Assembly (NCBI GenBank): GCA_023091735.1
Contig: JALKBU010000086.1
Coordinates: forward strand, 25,428 to 89,427
Direction: 5' to 3'
DNA: 64,000 bases
Source of the DNA: Trichomonas tenax
Lineage: Eukaryota; Parabasalia; Trichomonadida; Trichomonadidae
Shown here: in pieces, positions 50,655 to 61,500 of the stretch
Position numbering within the stretch: the first letter of the stretch is position 1
Layout of the letters: every line of letters starts with the position of its first letter
Notes under the pieces: model-generated
The model's database searches: none
Told to the model about the DNA's origin: nothing
Seen by the model: only the letters and a program-made list of their open reading frames with translations
Translations under genes and position numbers: made by a program

Positions 50655-53357
50655 TTATGAATTAAGAAGTTTTCTTGTTTCATCAACTAAAGACTTGAGA
50701 GCACTCCTCTTGTTCGCTTTTTCGAGCATATCTTTGATCTTTCTAGAATGAAGGCGCTGTATGTTCTGTTTGCTTGTCCATTTTGTATAAACACGAATCA
50801 TTTCCAGTCCACGCATCAAACAATGATTACTGGGCATCGAAAGTGAAGCAATGTCAGCACAAATCGTTTCGACAATTCTGAGAACTGCCCTCTCTGATCT
50901 GTTTTCTCCTGCTGGCCACTTTATTGTCGCAAACACTGACATTCCGCGAGCTGCCGCTGCGCAGGCATCAGCACCGGATTCATCGTCTTTCTCCATGTAT
51001 GGAATGAAAAGTGAGCATATTTTAAGCAGAGTCTCATCGAATTGGACAGCAATGTCCTTGTTTAAATATGATATAATGTCCGAGAATGTTTCAAATACTT
51101 TCGAATGTCCAGTAATCGATAAAACATCTCCGTTGATGTGATCATTGAGAACTTTCAAATATCCTTCATAAAAATTCTCATGCATTGCTGGTAAAAATCT
51201 GAACATATCTGAGATAAGGCTGCAGCTGCTTGAAATTACTTCGTCATTGTTTGATTCAAAACTCTCTAAAATATAATCTGAAAGCTTTTCAAGATTTGGC
51301 AAGAAACCTTCAAACTTTGATCCGCAGATAATGGTCATTGCAATAGTTCTCATAACTTCAGTATAAACCAGTGTGTTCTTGTTGTCAAGAAGAATGAACA
51401 TGTTAGTTATGATTGTATTGATGTATGATTTCGCATTTTCAAGCAATGCTTCGTTTTGAGGCGATGGATTATCGATTAAAATATCGATACAATTTTTAAG
51501 TCTTGACATTAAAACAGATATATTCGAACATATTCCTGAAACGTGAGTAAACTTCGCTATTTCTTCAAGATCCATTCCCAGCACTGTCTGTATATTTGTC
51601 AAGGCACTTCTCATATATTCATCGATGGCAATTTGATTCAATCTGCAGTTCTGGTATAAACGATTTAACGCTTCATAGCAACGAGTAATTAAATTGTAAT
51701 CACTCTGCGTCTTTTCGAGTCTAGCAATACCAAGAAGTAGAGATTCTATGAGTTCTGATCCTGCACCATAATCCAGGGGATTGATCACATGCTCTGGTTT
51801 ATAGCACTGGCAAATATTATACAAAAGAGTAACTATTCTTCTATGAATAAGACCATTAACAAATTCTGAAATGGAATTTGCTAAATTTGCTCCATCAACA
51901 ATCTGATGAAGCAATTCTAATGGATTTGCTTTGTCTGTAAAAATCTTTGGGTGATGACCTATCGTTTGTCCAACAGCCCATATTACAACTTCTTGTAGTC
52001 TTTGGTGCTGCAAATACATCAATGATACCATGTTGAAAAAGTTAGAATTCACGAACTCTTCCAAATGCTGCTCTAAAATTCTATCGATATCATATGGAAT
52101 CTTGCTTCCAACAATGTAATATAAAGTCGCAAAAACATATTTATCTACCCAATTTGTTGAACTTAAATCCATTTCACTAACGAATTTACTAATTTCTGCG
52201 AAAGTTGCTGCTGGTGCTGCTTTAAATATTCGATTCAGTGCTGTTGTTGCTGCATTTGAAATATTAACTTCACTTGGATCTTCGACATCAAACTCTGCTT
52301 CATTTATATTGTATATGCATTGCAATATAACAGGAAACTGCTGAGAGATGTATAATGGACTAAATTTAGGCTGCACTCCAAAATCAATCTGCACTATTTC
52401 AAACTCTGAAAATTCATATAAAAATCTCAATGATATACATCTGTATGGCTCAGAACCATCAGAAGTATTTGATATACCAATAAAAACTAAATCCAATATT
52501 TTTTGAACAATTTGATCATTGAAATGATACCAATTTCGAGCAATTGAGAGTAAAAATGTATGGCATTTTTCATAAAACTGTAAATCTGGAAGAGGCAATA
52601 ATCCATTCATTAATTCAATAATTTCAAAAATGCAACTTTCAGAAATTAAATCTATTTTGAACGAGGTTTTAGATAGTATCATATATATGACGCCCATTAT
52701 GGTATTTAATATATCAATTGACTTTGATTTCAATAACATTAATTCATCAGTAATATTTTCATTATATGCGAGAATATATTTAAGATTTTCAGTGAATTTT
52801 TCGAGTAGTGGTATGAATGCAGCTAAATTATCCTTTAGAAGCACCAAAATATTTTGGAGATTAAAAATATTATCGAAAATTTGAATAACAGCACATTGGA
52901 ATTGAAAAGGGGTATTTTCGGTCAAAAATACATCAAGGTATTGATCTATAATAGTAAAAATCGCAGTTGGTTTTAATTGCAAATATAATGAAAACAATTG
53001 AGCACCATGAATTTGTATCATTGTGCTTTCTATCTGTTTAATCATCTGATTTACAGTGTTTAAAATTTGATTTATCAAGTCTTCATTTGTAATATTGTCG
53101 AAAATTTGCTTTATATAAGCGTAATGTGATTTATCTTGGAAGTTTAAGAACCTGCTGAGAATTACTGAGCATGAAATAATACATTTTTCTGGATTTTCAT
53201 GATTTGAAATAATTTGAAAAATAAATTGAAGAAATCGAACGCCATCGGATTGCATTAATTGCATTATTGATGCATCAGCGGCAGATCTTGCTTCGTTATC
53301 TGTGGATTCAGTCGCAGTTTCAATTAATGAAAGAAAATCTTCGACTTTTAAATCCAT
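50655..53357 (-). CDS. Importin beta-1-like karyopherin
   Basis: This 900-residue HEAT-repeat protein is close in length to importin beta-1 (about 876). The N-terminus (MDLKVEDFLSLIETATESTD then EARSAADASIMQLMQSDG) fits the first HEAT repeats, and LQEVVIWAVGQTIGHHPK near residue 450 matches the WTVGRI-type helix of importin beta-1 beside its acidic loop region (FDVEDPSEVN). It would carry cargo or importin-alpha through the nuclear pore and release it on binding Ran-GTP. The ATG at 53357 is preceded by a TTACATGACAAAA motif about 10 bases away. Transportin or another karyopherin is the alternative. Confidence 0.65.
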   Translation of the reverse strand: MDLKVEDFLSLIETATESTDNEARSAADASIMQLMQSDGVRFLQFIFQIISNHENPEKCIISCSVILSRFLNFQDKSHYAYIKQIFDNITNEDLINQILNTVNQMIKQIESTMIQIHGAQLFSLYLQLKPTAIFTIIDQYLDVFLTENTPFQFQCAVIQIFDNIFNLQNILVLLKDNLAAFIPLLEKFTENLKYILAYNENITDELMLLKSKSIDILNTIMGVIYMILSKTSFKIDLISESCIFEIIELMNGLLPLPDLQFYEKCHTFLLSIARNWYHFNDQIVQKILDLVFIGISNTSDGSEPYRCISLRFLYEFSEFEIVQIDFGVQPKFSPLYISQQFPVILQCIYNINEAEFDVEDPSEVNISNAATTALNRIFKAAPAATFAEISKFVSEMDLSSTNWVDKYVFATLYYIVGSKIPYDIDRILEQHLEEFVNSNFFNMVSLMYLQHQRLQEVVIWAVGQTIGHHPKIFTDKANPLELLHQIVDGANLANSISEFVNGLIHRRIVTLLYNICQCYKPEHVINPLDYGAGSELIESLLLGIARLEKTQSDYNLITRCYEALNRLYQNCRLNQIAIDEYMRSALTNIQTVLGMDLEEIAKFTHVSGICSNISVLMSRLKNCIDILIDNPSPQNEALLENAKSYINTIITNMFILLDNKNTLVYTEVMRTIAMTIICGSKFEGFLPNLEKLSDYILESFESNNDEVISSSCSLISDMFRFLPAMHENFYEGYLKVLNDHINGDVLSITGHSKVFETFSDIISYLNKDIAVQFDETLLKICSLFIPYMEKDDESGADACAAAARGMSVFATIKWPAGENRSERAVLRIVETICADIASLSMPSNHCLMRGLEMIRVYTKWTSKQNIQRLHSRKIKDMLEKANKRSALKSLVDETRKLLNS

Positions 53358-53533
53358 TTGTTATTTTTGTCATGTAAATTTAATTGTGCAGAAATTCTAT
53401 TTTACGCGCCAAAAAGTTTGTTGATATTGATGAGAAAGTTTGATGATATTTTTATCTCCATCGAAGATTGACAAAATGACATGTAAAATATATTATTTGG
53501 CAGAAATGAAATTGCCAATTTTTCAAAAATAAA
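53358..53533. promoter_or_regulatory. Compact divergent promoter with a motif beside each start codon
   Basis: This 176-bp gap separates two divergent genes. TTTGTCATGTAAATTT (53367-53382; complement ends 10 bases before the karyopherin ATG) serves one side. ATGACATGTAAAAT (53476-53489, 45 bases before the SANT gene ATG) serves the other. The second copy is followed by ATATATTATTTGGCAG, close to a sequence in the foldback termini. Confidence 0.5.
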
Positions 53534-54553
53534 ATGAACGTAGATCCTCCATTTACGAGTGATGAAGACTATATGTTGCTTCAGGCATATGTCCGACATC
53601 CTGGAGAATATAATGAGATCGCGAAAGCGTTCAATGGACGGAGAACAGCAGATCGTCTTCAAAAAAGATGGGAAGAGCTTAATGAAAGCATGCTTCCTGA
53701 CCAATTAGATATATTTGAGCATTTCAAGAAGTCCGAAAATCAATACAAACCAGAAAAATACATTTATGGTGAAGATTTAACTTATGATTATCCTGATGTT
53801 GAATCGATAACGACATGTTACAATGAAGTTCCTTCACTGACACAGAAAGTGCAATCTCTTGAACTTGATATTCCTGATACAACATCAACAGATTTGATGA
53901 GTTTGAATGAATACACTTTAAATCAATATTTTGATACGAAAACTGTATTAGAATTAATAACAAAATGTTTTAATGATACAATTCCTGATGTACATTTACG
54001 TGAAATGCTTTATTTAGATTTCAAATTATCAATTCACACAGAAGGACAGAAATTAGCAGTAAAAGATATATCAAGGCGTATCGCTTATGTCAATGATAAA
54101 CTTACAAAAGAAATGCAAGACAAAGAATTTCAATATATTTATGTTTATTACACCCAAACGATGGATTTCATAAAATATAAAGCGGCTTCTTATTGCCAAC
54201 ACTCATCACAAAGAACTCCGCCAAGCGTTCTTCTTATTGATCTTGGTCAAATATTATATTATATGAGTAAAGTGCATTGGCCTGGCGATGATATAAAACC
54301 TGGTGTTTTGAAGCTTAAACAGGATTGCGACAAGATTTACCTCTCTGCATGCGCTGCTTTGTTGAATTATATTGAATATACAGGCATCCAGAAATACGAC
54401 AGATTGATTGACTCTATTATCAAATATGACCCCGAAGAGAGAATTGATGTCCAACTACATGGAACAATTCAAACATATTTCCGTCAAAGACGAATGATGG
54501 CTAATCAAGCTATGAGAATGCCACAGCCACAAATTCAATACCAAATGCACTAA
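53534..54553 (+). CDS. SANT/Myb single-repeat protein
   Basis: This is a 339-residue protein. Residues 5-55 form one SANT/Myb repeat: PPFTSDEDYMLLQAY, then YNEIAKAFNGRRTADRLQKRWEEL, with the last Trp kept and the first replaced by Phe. The remaining 280 residues are helical and have no family I recognise, with a Met/Gln-rich end (MRMPQPQIQYQMH). Trichomonads have many Myb-like factors that bind promoters. DNA binding by this one is likely but the partner sites are unknown. A chromatin-complex SANT subunit is the alternative. Confidence 0.7.
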   Translation: MNVDPPFTSDEDYMLLQAYVRHPGEYNEIAKAFNGRRTADRLQKRWEELNESMLPDQLDIFEHFKKSENQYKPEKYIYGEDLTYDYPDVESITTCYNEVPSLTQKVQSLELDIPDTTSTDLMSLNEYTLNQYFDTKTVLELITKCFNDTIPDVHLREMLYLDFKLSIHTEGQKLAVKDISRRIAYVNDKLTKEMQDKEFQYIYVYYTQTMDFIKYKAASYCQHSSQRTPPSVLLIDLGQILYYMSKVHWPGDDIKPGVLKLKQDCDKIYLSACAALLNYIEYTGIQKYDRLIDSIIKYDPEERIDVQLHGTIQTYFRQRRMMANQAMRMPQPQIQYQMH

Positions 54554-54710
54554 TTTTAATGTTTGTATTTATATAAAAATAATAAAACTAAATTTCAAAA
54601 GTAATAATATTTGATAATGATGTGGTTCATCCACTTCATAGAGCTCTATATATATCCGCTAATAGAAGCTTAATCTTAAAAAAAATTGTGAAATTGCTTC
54701 TATAAATTTA

Positions 54711-54725
54711 TTTGTCGTGTAAAAT
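54711..54725 (+). promoter_or_regulatory. TTTGTCGTGTAAAATG motif upstream of the 54797 gene
   Basis: TTGTCGTGTAAAATGTC is followed by a second GTCAAAATATG. An in-frame ATG at 54731 lies only 6 bases from it, but the second at 54797 fits a normal leader better. Confidence 0.35.
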
Positions 54726-54796
54726 GTCAAATGTCAAAATATGATTTTTGCAATCGACATTCAATAAAAATTTCTAAACTGACAGTAAAAAAAATA

Positions 54797-55753
54797 ATGA
54801 GTATCACAATGGAGCAGCTTGAAGCGCTAGAAAGACGCCTTCAGCAGACGATAGATGAGAAAGTCAATAACCTCAGGACTGAGCTTATCAGTGAAGCGAG
54901 ATCTATCGTAGAAAGCTATCAGCGCTCTGATAGGACCGCGAGCAGGCTCCAGGACGCGCTGGATAAGATAAAGCAGGAGGTATTGAGAACTGTGAGGTCT
55001 TCAGTGGCAACACAAATCGCTGCAATCAGAACACAACAAGATCGCGATATTTCTCAGCTAACAACAACAGTCACATCTACGATTAACGAGAGGCTTCGCG
55101 CCTTCAAGGCTGAGGTCGCCGAATACACATCCAATGACCGCAATTCCGCAAGAGATTCTCAAGTCGTTACACTCGAACATCAAATCAAACTCTCGCTACA
55201 GCAACTCGACACAACGAACGCATCGTTCCAGCAACAGTTTGCGTCGGTTATAAACATGATCCGTAAGGAGAAAACAGATATTGCAGGCAGAGCCAACGAA
55301 ACTACTGCATCTCAACAACAAGTCGATGAAGAGGAACGCAAAATACGCCACCTCCAAGCAGAGATCGCCGCACGCGAGAAACACCTCGCTGAGGAAAAGG
55401 CTTTCCTTCAACAGCAAACAGAAGCATTTATTAAGGAGAAAAGACAAGCCGAGAGAATGAAGAACCAGGCTCGCAGATACGGACAGGATAATGACATCGA
55501 GAAATCTATACTCAAAGAGCTTCAAAGCATTCGCAGAAGTCTTGGATCTTCTGTTGCAACAGAAGCGTCTGGAGTTATCACGCAGCTGAAGAAGGAGGTT
55601 GATCTGCTCGCTCAGGAGAGAGACCGCATGAAGAACACACGTGATATGATGATTCGCGCTATGGCTGTTCCAGGACCTGATATGGGAATGGGATATTCGA
55701 GATTTGGACCGCCAACAATGTCTAGATTCCAGGGAAGTATGTATCGTGATTAA
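54797..55753 (+). CDS. Coiled-coil protein, function unknown
   Basis: This is a 318-residue protein from the ATG at 54797 (MSITMEQLEALERRL); an in-frame ATG at 54731 would add 22 residues that look non-coding and overlap a promoter motif. It is coiled coil almost throughout, with Arg/Gln/Glu-rich heptads, and ends in a Gly/Met/Pro tail (PGPDMGMGYSRFGPPTM). Codon usage is GC-rich, suggesting good expression. The stop reads TAAA. A filament-forming or cytoskeletal role is likely but no motif names it. It lies head to tail with a second coiled-coil gene. Confidence 0.75.
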   Translation: MSITMEQLEALERRLQQTIDEKVNNLRTELISEARSIVESYQRSDRTASRLQDALDKIKQEVLRTVRSSVATQIAAIRTQQDRDISQLTTTVTSTINERLRAFKAEVAEYTSNDRNSARDSQVVTLEHQIKLSLQQLDTTNASFQQQFASVINMIRKEKTDIAGRANETTASQQQVDEEERKIRHLQAEIAAREKHLAEEKAFLQQQTEAFIKEKRQAERMKNQARRYGQDNDIEKSILKELQSIRRSLGSSVATEASGVITQLKKEVDLLAQERDRMKNTRDMMIRAMAVPGPDMGMGYSRFGPPTMSRFQGSMYRD

Positions 55754-55910
55754 AATAAAAAAATGTATGAGTTTATTAACTTTTGGTTTAACCACATAAA
55801 TGCCTTTCGTTGCTCTATTAAATGATAACTTGAAAGAGAATATTTTTAGAAATGAATTATATTTCAATAATTCACTTAATAAAACTTCACTTTTTCGAGT
55901 GATTTGAGAA

Positions 55911-55916
55911 TCATTT
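55911..55916 (+). promoter_or_regulatory. Initiator-like TCATTT before the 55918 gene
   Basis: TCATTT is followed after one base by the ATG, implying a leader of only about 5 bases if this is the initiator. Confidence 0.45.
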
Positions 55917-55917
55917 C

Positions 55918-56955
55918 ATGAGTACTTTAAATGTACGGTGTGTTGAAATTGATGGCCGTTTAAAAATTAAGAAAAACATGGAAGAACTGATTTCAAGCTT
56001 GAATGAAAGGAACAAAGAACTCGAAAATGGTATTTTACAGGCCAATGAGTTGATATCTAAGCTCACAAATGAAAACTTAAAGCTTGTTTCCGAGGCAGCT
56101 CAAAATAGCGCACTTAGGAAGCAACTTGAGAGCCTTCTATCAGACAAAAACTTGATCAAAATGAGAGCTATGAGACAGGATGGAATGGAATTGGAGTCAG
56201 ACTCAATTTTAGAGAAGAAAATGGCTGAATTATTTGAACAGCTTCAAAAAATTACTGCAGAAAGAGATGCGTACGCACAAGATGCCGCTGAAAAGAAGTT
56301 TTATGAGGAAGAAATACAAAAGAAAAACAACGAAATTATATCTCTCACGCAACAGCTTTCTGTTGCTAAGCATAATGTTGAAATACTTCAGATACAGTTA
56401 AAGGCACAGTTTGACTTACAAAGCGACAAACCTGTCGAATCAGAAATCGAAATAAATCTTTTATGCGATGAAATCATGCAATTAAAAGACATTGTACATA
56501 AAAAGGCACAACAGATAGGCTCAATTCAGGCTGAAAATAAAGCGTTAACTATTAAAAACGCAAAACTTCAGGATCAAATTCATCAAAACGAATTAATGCT
56601 CACTGTGTTGAGTTCAGAGAACAAAATGTTATCAGGTGAAAACTATGACAAGTCTTTAATTGAAAATCATGCACAGCACTTAGCAAACAAATATTTGAAT
56701 GACTTATATTCGAAAATAAACGATCTTGAGACAAAAGCTACAGAAATGAATACGAAGTTGACTACAATCTCTTCTATGCCTGTTTCTTCACACAAGAAAG
56801 AAGATTTGGATGAAATTAATGATCTTCGAGAACAATTAGAAGAATGTGAAGAGAGAATCAGAGATTTTGAAGAGAATGACTATGCACCGAAGTACGCATC
56901 TGCTGTCACTCGAATTCAAGAGTTAGAGCGGCAATTGCAGCAATATGAAAAATAA
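55918..56955 (+). CDS. Coiled-coil protein, function unknown
   Basis: This is a 345-residue protein. The first 20 residues (STLNVRCVEIDGRLKIKKN) are not helical. The rest is coiled coil in at least three blocks, ending IQELERQLQQYEK. No enzymatic motif, signal or membrane segment is seen. A TCATTT initiator-like element touches the start. It is separated from the preceding coiled-coil gene by 164 bases. Basal-body or cytoskeletal linkers have this composition, which is not enough for a name. Confidence 0.75.
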   Translation: MSTLNVRCVEIDGRLKIKKNMEELISSLNERNKELENGILQANELISKLTNENLKLVSEAAQNSALRKQLESLLSDKNLIKMRAMRQDGMELESDSILEKKMAELFEQLQKITAERDAYAQDAAEKKFYEEEIQKKNNEIISLTQQLSVAKHNVEILQIQLKAQFDLQSDKPVESEIEINLLCDEIMQLKDIVHKKAQQIGSIQAENKALTIKNAKLQDQIHQNELMLTVLSSENKMLSGENYDKSLIENHAQHLANKYLNDLYSKINDLETKATEMNTKLTTISSMPVSSHKKEDLDEINDLREQLEECEERIRDFEENDYAPKYASAVTRIQELERQLQQYEK

Positions 56956-57677
56956 TTATTGTGTTAGAGAAAATAAAATTGTTTGTAAACTTAATAAATG
57001 TCAACCATGCGAATTAATCTATGTTTGAAATTAAGAAGGTCCAACAAAAACATTGCTTGAATATTCAAATCAAAATCAATCGAAAACATTTTGATTTTAA
57101 TAGATCTTTTAAAATTAATAAAATCAATTGATATAACTCAAATCAGAAATACATAATCAGATGTGATACTTCATCAAACAATAAGATAATGAGCTAAATA
57201 ATAATGAAATGTTAATAATAGATATAGTCAAAACTCATTCAAACCTATAATATAATGTAGTTATTTACCTTAAAGCATTAGACTAACTAAATATTGGAAA
57301 TAATATTTTGAGCAATTAAAGGTATGTAAACTACTAACCTTAAATTACCGGACAAATGTTGATGCAGCAAAAGTTTTCTAGAATACATAGATGACTACTA
57401 CATATTACATAAGATAGAACACTTGCTATAGCGTCTCTACGACCTATATAGTTTATACTATGAGTTTGAAGCAAATTGCTAGGGCGCTTCGAAGTTTCCA
57501 TAACTTTGAGCAATTTAAATTATGAAGAACTAATATAGAAATAACTCTATACATTACTGCAGTAGCTGAGTTAGTTTGGATTTAATTAAATTTAAAGGAA
57601 TAAACATTGATTATTGATGTGTTGCATATTAGTTAGTTATTAAGGTTAAAATATGGCACTTTTCGGGGAGTTAATTT
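56956..57677. other. AT-rich intergenic region
   Basis: No gene is seen. A GGTATGT...ACTAAC pairing near 57321-57343 recalls trichomonad splice signals but lacks a matching 3' AG context, so no intron is called. Confidence 0.5.
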
Positions 57678-57682
57678 TCATT

Positions 57683-58207
57683 ATGGAAGAGAAAGTGAAC
57701 GAAAATCCAGAACTGATCGAAGAAAAAAAGAGAAAGAAGAAGCAGCACAAACTCGACACAGCTGTTATCGTCGAATATCAAGAAAAAGGCTGTCCAAATA
57801 TAATTCAATCTCGTTTCTTGAAAGAAATCGCAAAATTAGTTCATAACGAAAACGACCCTAAGTTGTATAGTCTTATGTCCACACCAAAACATAGAGATAC
57901 ACTTGCGTGGAACAAAGCATTAAGTTTTTGCATCGCTTTTCTCCGCAGATACAAAATGGAGGAAACACTCAAAACTATACGTGCTGAGAGTGGAAATATA
58001 CCTAAAGATACTGGATTTTATAAGTCTTCAGACCTTGAAAGATTTTATAAAAGACTTATAATCACAACATATGCAATTGCAGATAAGAAATTCCATCAGA
58101 GACTTCAAGAGTTCAATGAAGATGTACGAAAGGCTGTTATTGGTAATACGAAAATTGATACTACCAAAAAGGCTTCTTTACCCGATGACAATGAAATATG
58201 GGCTTAG
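57683..58207 (+). CDS. LisH-like small helical protein
   Basis: This is a 174-residue protein from the ATG at 57683 (MEEKVNENPE). An in-frame ATG at 57653 exists, but a TCATT initiator lies directly before 57683. The N-terminus is Lys/Glu rich (EEKKRKKKQHK). Residues about 77-105 resemble a LisH motif: WNKALSFCIAFLRRYKMEET, then LKTIRAESG, which typically dimerises. The rest is helical with no family seen. LisH proteins often belong to microtubule, centrosome or ubiquitin-ligase complexes. The assignment is tentative. Confidence 0.65.
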   Translation: MEEKVNENPELIEEKKRKKKQHKLDTAVIVEYQEKGCPNIIQSRFLKEIAKLVHNENDPKLYSLMSTPKHRDTLAWNKALSFCIAFLRRYKMEETLKTIRAESGNIPKDTGFYKSSDLERFYKRLIITTYAIADKKFHQRLQEFNEDVRKAVIGNTKIDTTKKASLPDDNEIWA

Positions 58208-58506
58208 TTTGTTTCATTTACCTTTATTTGTTTTGTTTATTAAATAAATAATTAATTTTATAAATTTAATTAATATAGTGAATCAAATCATGATATTTTC
58301 AAAATACGCTCTAATACATAAAGTGAATAATTCTGAAAATATCTTGAATCAAAATAAGAAATTATTTTATTTTATTATTCAAAATCAAAATTAATGACGT
58401 TATGATTTGTGCAAATATAATATGTTTAAGAAGTTAAAAATATATATTCTTGGTTGAAAATCAAACTCTAATAGAAAAATTTTATCTATATAATATAATA
58501 CATTTG
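58208..58506. other. Convergent intergenic region
   Basis: AT-rich 299-bp gap between two convergent genes. I see nothing in it. Confidence 0.5.
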
Positions 58507-61500
58507 TTACTGGGTAATGCCACATATCGTTCTGAGTTTCTCCATCTTCGCAGCACTCTTTCCAAATGTCTCCTCCAAGTAATTCCAGATTGGTTCGAGG
58601 GACTTAGTGTTGTAGACGAAACTCTGTCTAATTTGTGCTAATGTCTGTTCCTTGATCTTTGTATCTACAAGCTCGTTATCAGGGAGCAATAATAGACGTG
58701 CCATAGCTAAAATAGCTGCACCAAGGACTTCACCAGAAAATTCTTTTCTCACGGTCAAGAACTGCAATAACATCTGCGACATGATCTGTGTTTCCTTGAC
58801 ATCATATGGTGGGTACTGATCTAATGCTGCAATAACAGCATCATCTGGGAATTCTGGACTAAACGCGCTAATTGTCATGAACAAAGAAGCAATGTTTGAA
58901 AGTAATAATTCAACACCTGAATCTTGTTCCATTGCGCTCGTGTACCATTCTAATATTGTTTCATAGTGTTGAAGAACATTCTGAACCATGCTTGGTGACT
59001 TCTGGACGACTATATTAAGCAAGAAGCACAAGTTCTGTTGCATATCTGGATTATCAGCGTTTGCGATAAGATCTGGGATAATTTCGAAGAGAGCATCAGC
59101 TGCTGCTTGTGAGCATGTTCCAAATTTAATACAGTCAGAATATGCTGCAACGAAAGCGTAAGCTGCAAGGCTGTTAGGAGCTTTGATGATAGCAAGCATT
59201 GCCTGGCATAAGCTGTCGATTTGGGCAACATTTGGTGTTCTAACAACAGCCATAATAACAAGGGCGACGTTTGTGAGAAGGAAAATATCTGTTCTGCCTT
59301 CAAGTGGCTTAATGCCTCCTAAGCATGGGAGCTGGCCGTCAAAGAATAAGCTGATGAACTCGAAAGCTAAGTTCAAGAACTTGCTCTTGATTTCATCATT
59401 AGCGCTGCGGATCAATTTAGCATATGGAACAAGTGCAGATGAAACGATTCTTGGGTTCTTATCAGATGTGATCGTTTCATGGAAGTTAACAAACAGCATT
59501 GATGCATCATCGTTATCTAATAATTTAATGATCATTGTTGATGCCTTGTACAAGTCTTCAGCATGTAACGAAGAAGCATCATTAACTAATCCACTCATGA
59601 TGCACTCCTGCATGTTCTTTGCGTATTCATCAGAATTCAAGCGCTTAGCTATGGCGCACATTGTTCCAATAGCTGCAACTTGGATTGTGTCGTTTGTAGC
59701 ATCGTCGTCCTCTTCTTCTGCAGCCTCTTCCTCCTCTGGTTGTTCTGCTGCCTCTTCTTCATCTGCTGTTTCGATGATAGAATGAGCGATGGATTGGATA
59801 GAATTGACAATTTCGGCGTAGTTCTCCATGATTTCTGTTGAGAAGAGTGGGAAGATGTATCCGATGAAATCAATGACTTCGATGATGCACTGGCTGTTGG
59901 AGAGCTTGAGAGCACGCATAGCAATGTTCATTGCTGGTGGGAGAAGCTGTCCAACTGGTGACTGATCCTTCTTGAGGATGGCACCAATGATGAAGAGAGC
60001 TGGAACTGAATGGAAGATTGAAGCATCTTCAGCGAAGAATGTCTCGATGTATGCAATAACTTCGGAAAGCTCTGTATCACCAACATCTGTTCTGCCGATG
60101 GATTCTGCAAAGAGAATAGCGAATTGATCGAAATTATCTTCTGGAATGTTGCCTCTGATCTCCCAAAGACGAGTGAAGAACTCAGGAACATCAGAGTCGA
60201 GAAGCTGGCACATACAGTGGCATGCAGAGTACGCCTTTGTACGGAGATCTGATGATTCATGAACAAGCAATGGAACTAAACGTAATAGCATTGAAGAAAC
60301 AAAGATTGTTGCAGTTGAGAATGTTTCATCGAATGAATCTAAGAATTTGCAAACTGCTTCGAGAATTGGTTCAGACTCGGAATCGAATGCAGTGTTCAAT
60401 GTGGTGACTAAAAACTCTGTATCTTTAGCCATAATTTCTGGTGCGTAGACGAGAGCATTGGCAAGAACTGAGATTGAATAGGCGTGAAGGGATGTGTTTT
60501 CTGTCTGGAAAGCCTGCTCTGTGCGTGTCTTAAGCATCACATAAACTGTTTCAAGATCGAGATCTTGTAAAGCTTGGTTGATGAAGTCATAAGAACATTC
60601 TGTGCCTGATTCGATGATGACAGCACCAAGGCTGAACTCTAAATCGAAAATAGCACCGAGCTGCTCTTCATTGAAGATCTTAATCAAGCCGAGAAGTGAG
60701 TGAATAACGAGAGATCTTTCGTATGCTTCAATATTTTCATTACGTGCAATTTCAATGGCGTTGTTGAAGAGTGTACTGAATGCTGCTGCTTCGCTGTCTG
60801 AAATTTGAACAAGCTTGAGTTTTCCAATAATTTCGCCAATAACAACCCAAATGCGAATCAAATAGTCCTTAAGCTGTGAATTTGAGAAGTCAGCTGGACT
60901 GTACTGATAACTAACGAAAACATTGACTAGTGGGAAGAGATCAACTTCATTTTGGATGAGCACATCTGAGATTGAAGAAAGGAGTTCAAAAGAAGCAACA
61001 CGGATTGGCCATGAGTTCTCTTGCGTTCCAATAACAACGAATTCGTATAATTTTTGAGCACTTTGTGTTTTTACTTCTGGACTGAAAAGTTTGACGATTC
61101 TCGACAATATAGCAATGGCGCTAACGACTGTGTCGGGATTTTGAATGGCATTTAAAGTCGATGTAATGAGTTCACCCCAATGTTCCATTGTAACATGGCT
61201 GGCAACGACAAATATGATTCCTGCGATGACATCGATGTATTTTTGATGTTGTGGTGAAAAAGCAAGCTGAATCAAACTTGACTTAATCAAATTCATTAAT
61301 TCTGGAGTCATTCCAGCATTTATTTGGACGTTGATAGCTCTTGTAATATACGTGAAAGCGGAATTTTTGGACTTTTCGTTTTGTGAATTTTGAGCTATAT
61401 TGAATAATGGCTCAAAAACGTCAGGATTTCCAAGTAATTCAACTAATTCATCCTGAACTTCGTTAACAAATTGAGAATTCAGTGATGCAACAAAGAGTTC

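Noticed and set aside
57321..57360. Possible intron (GGTATGT ... ACTAAC)
   Set aside because: The expected ACTAACACACAG-type 3' end is absent and no flanking coding sequence needs joining.
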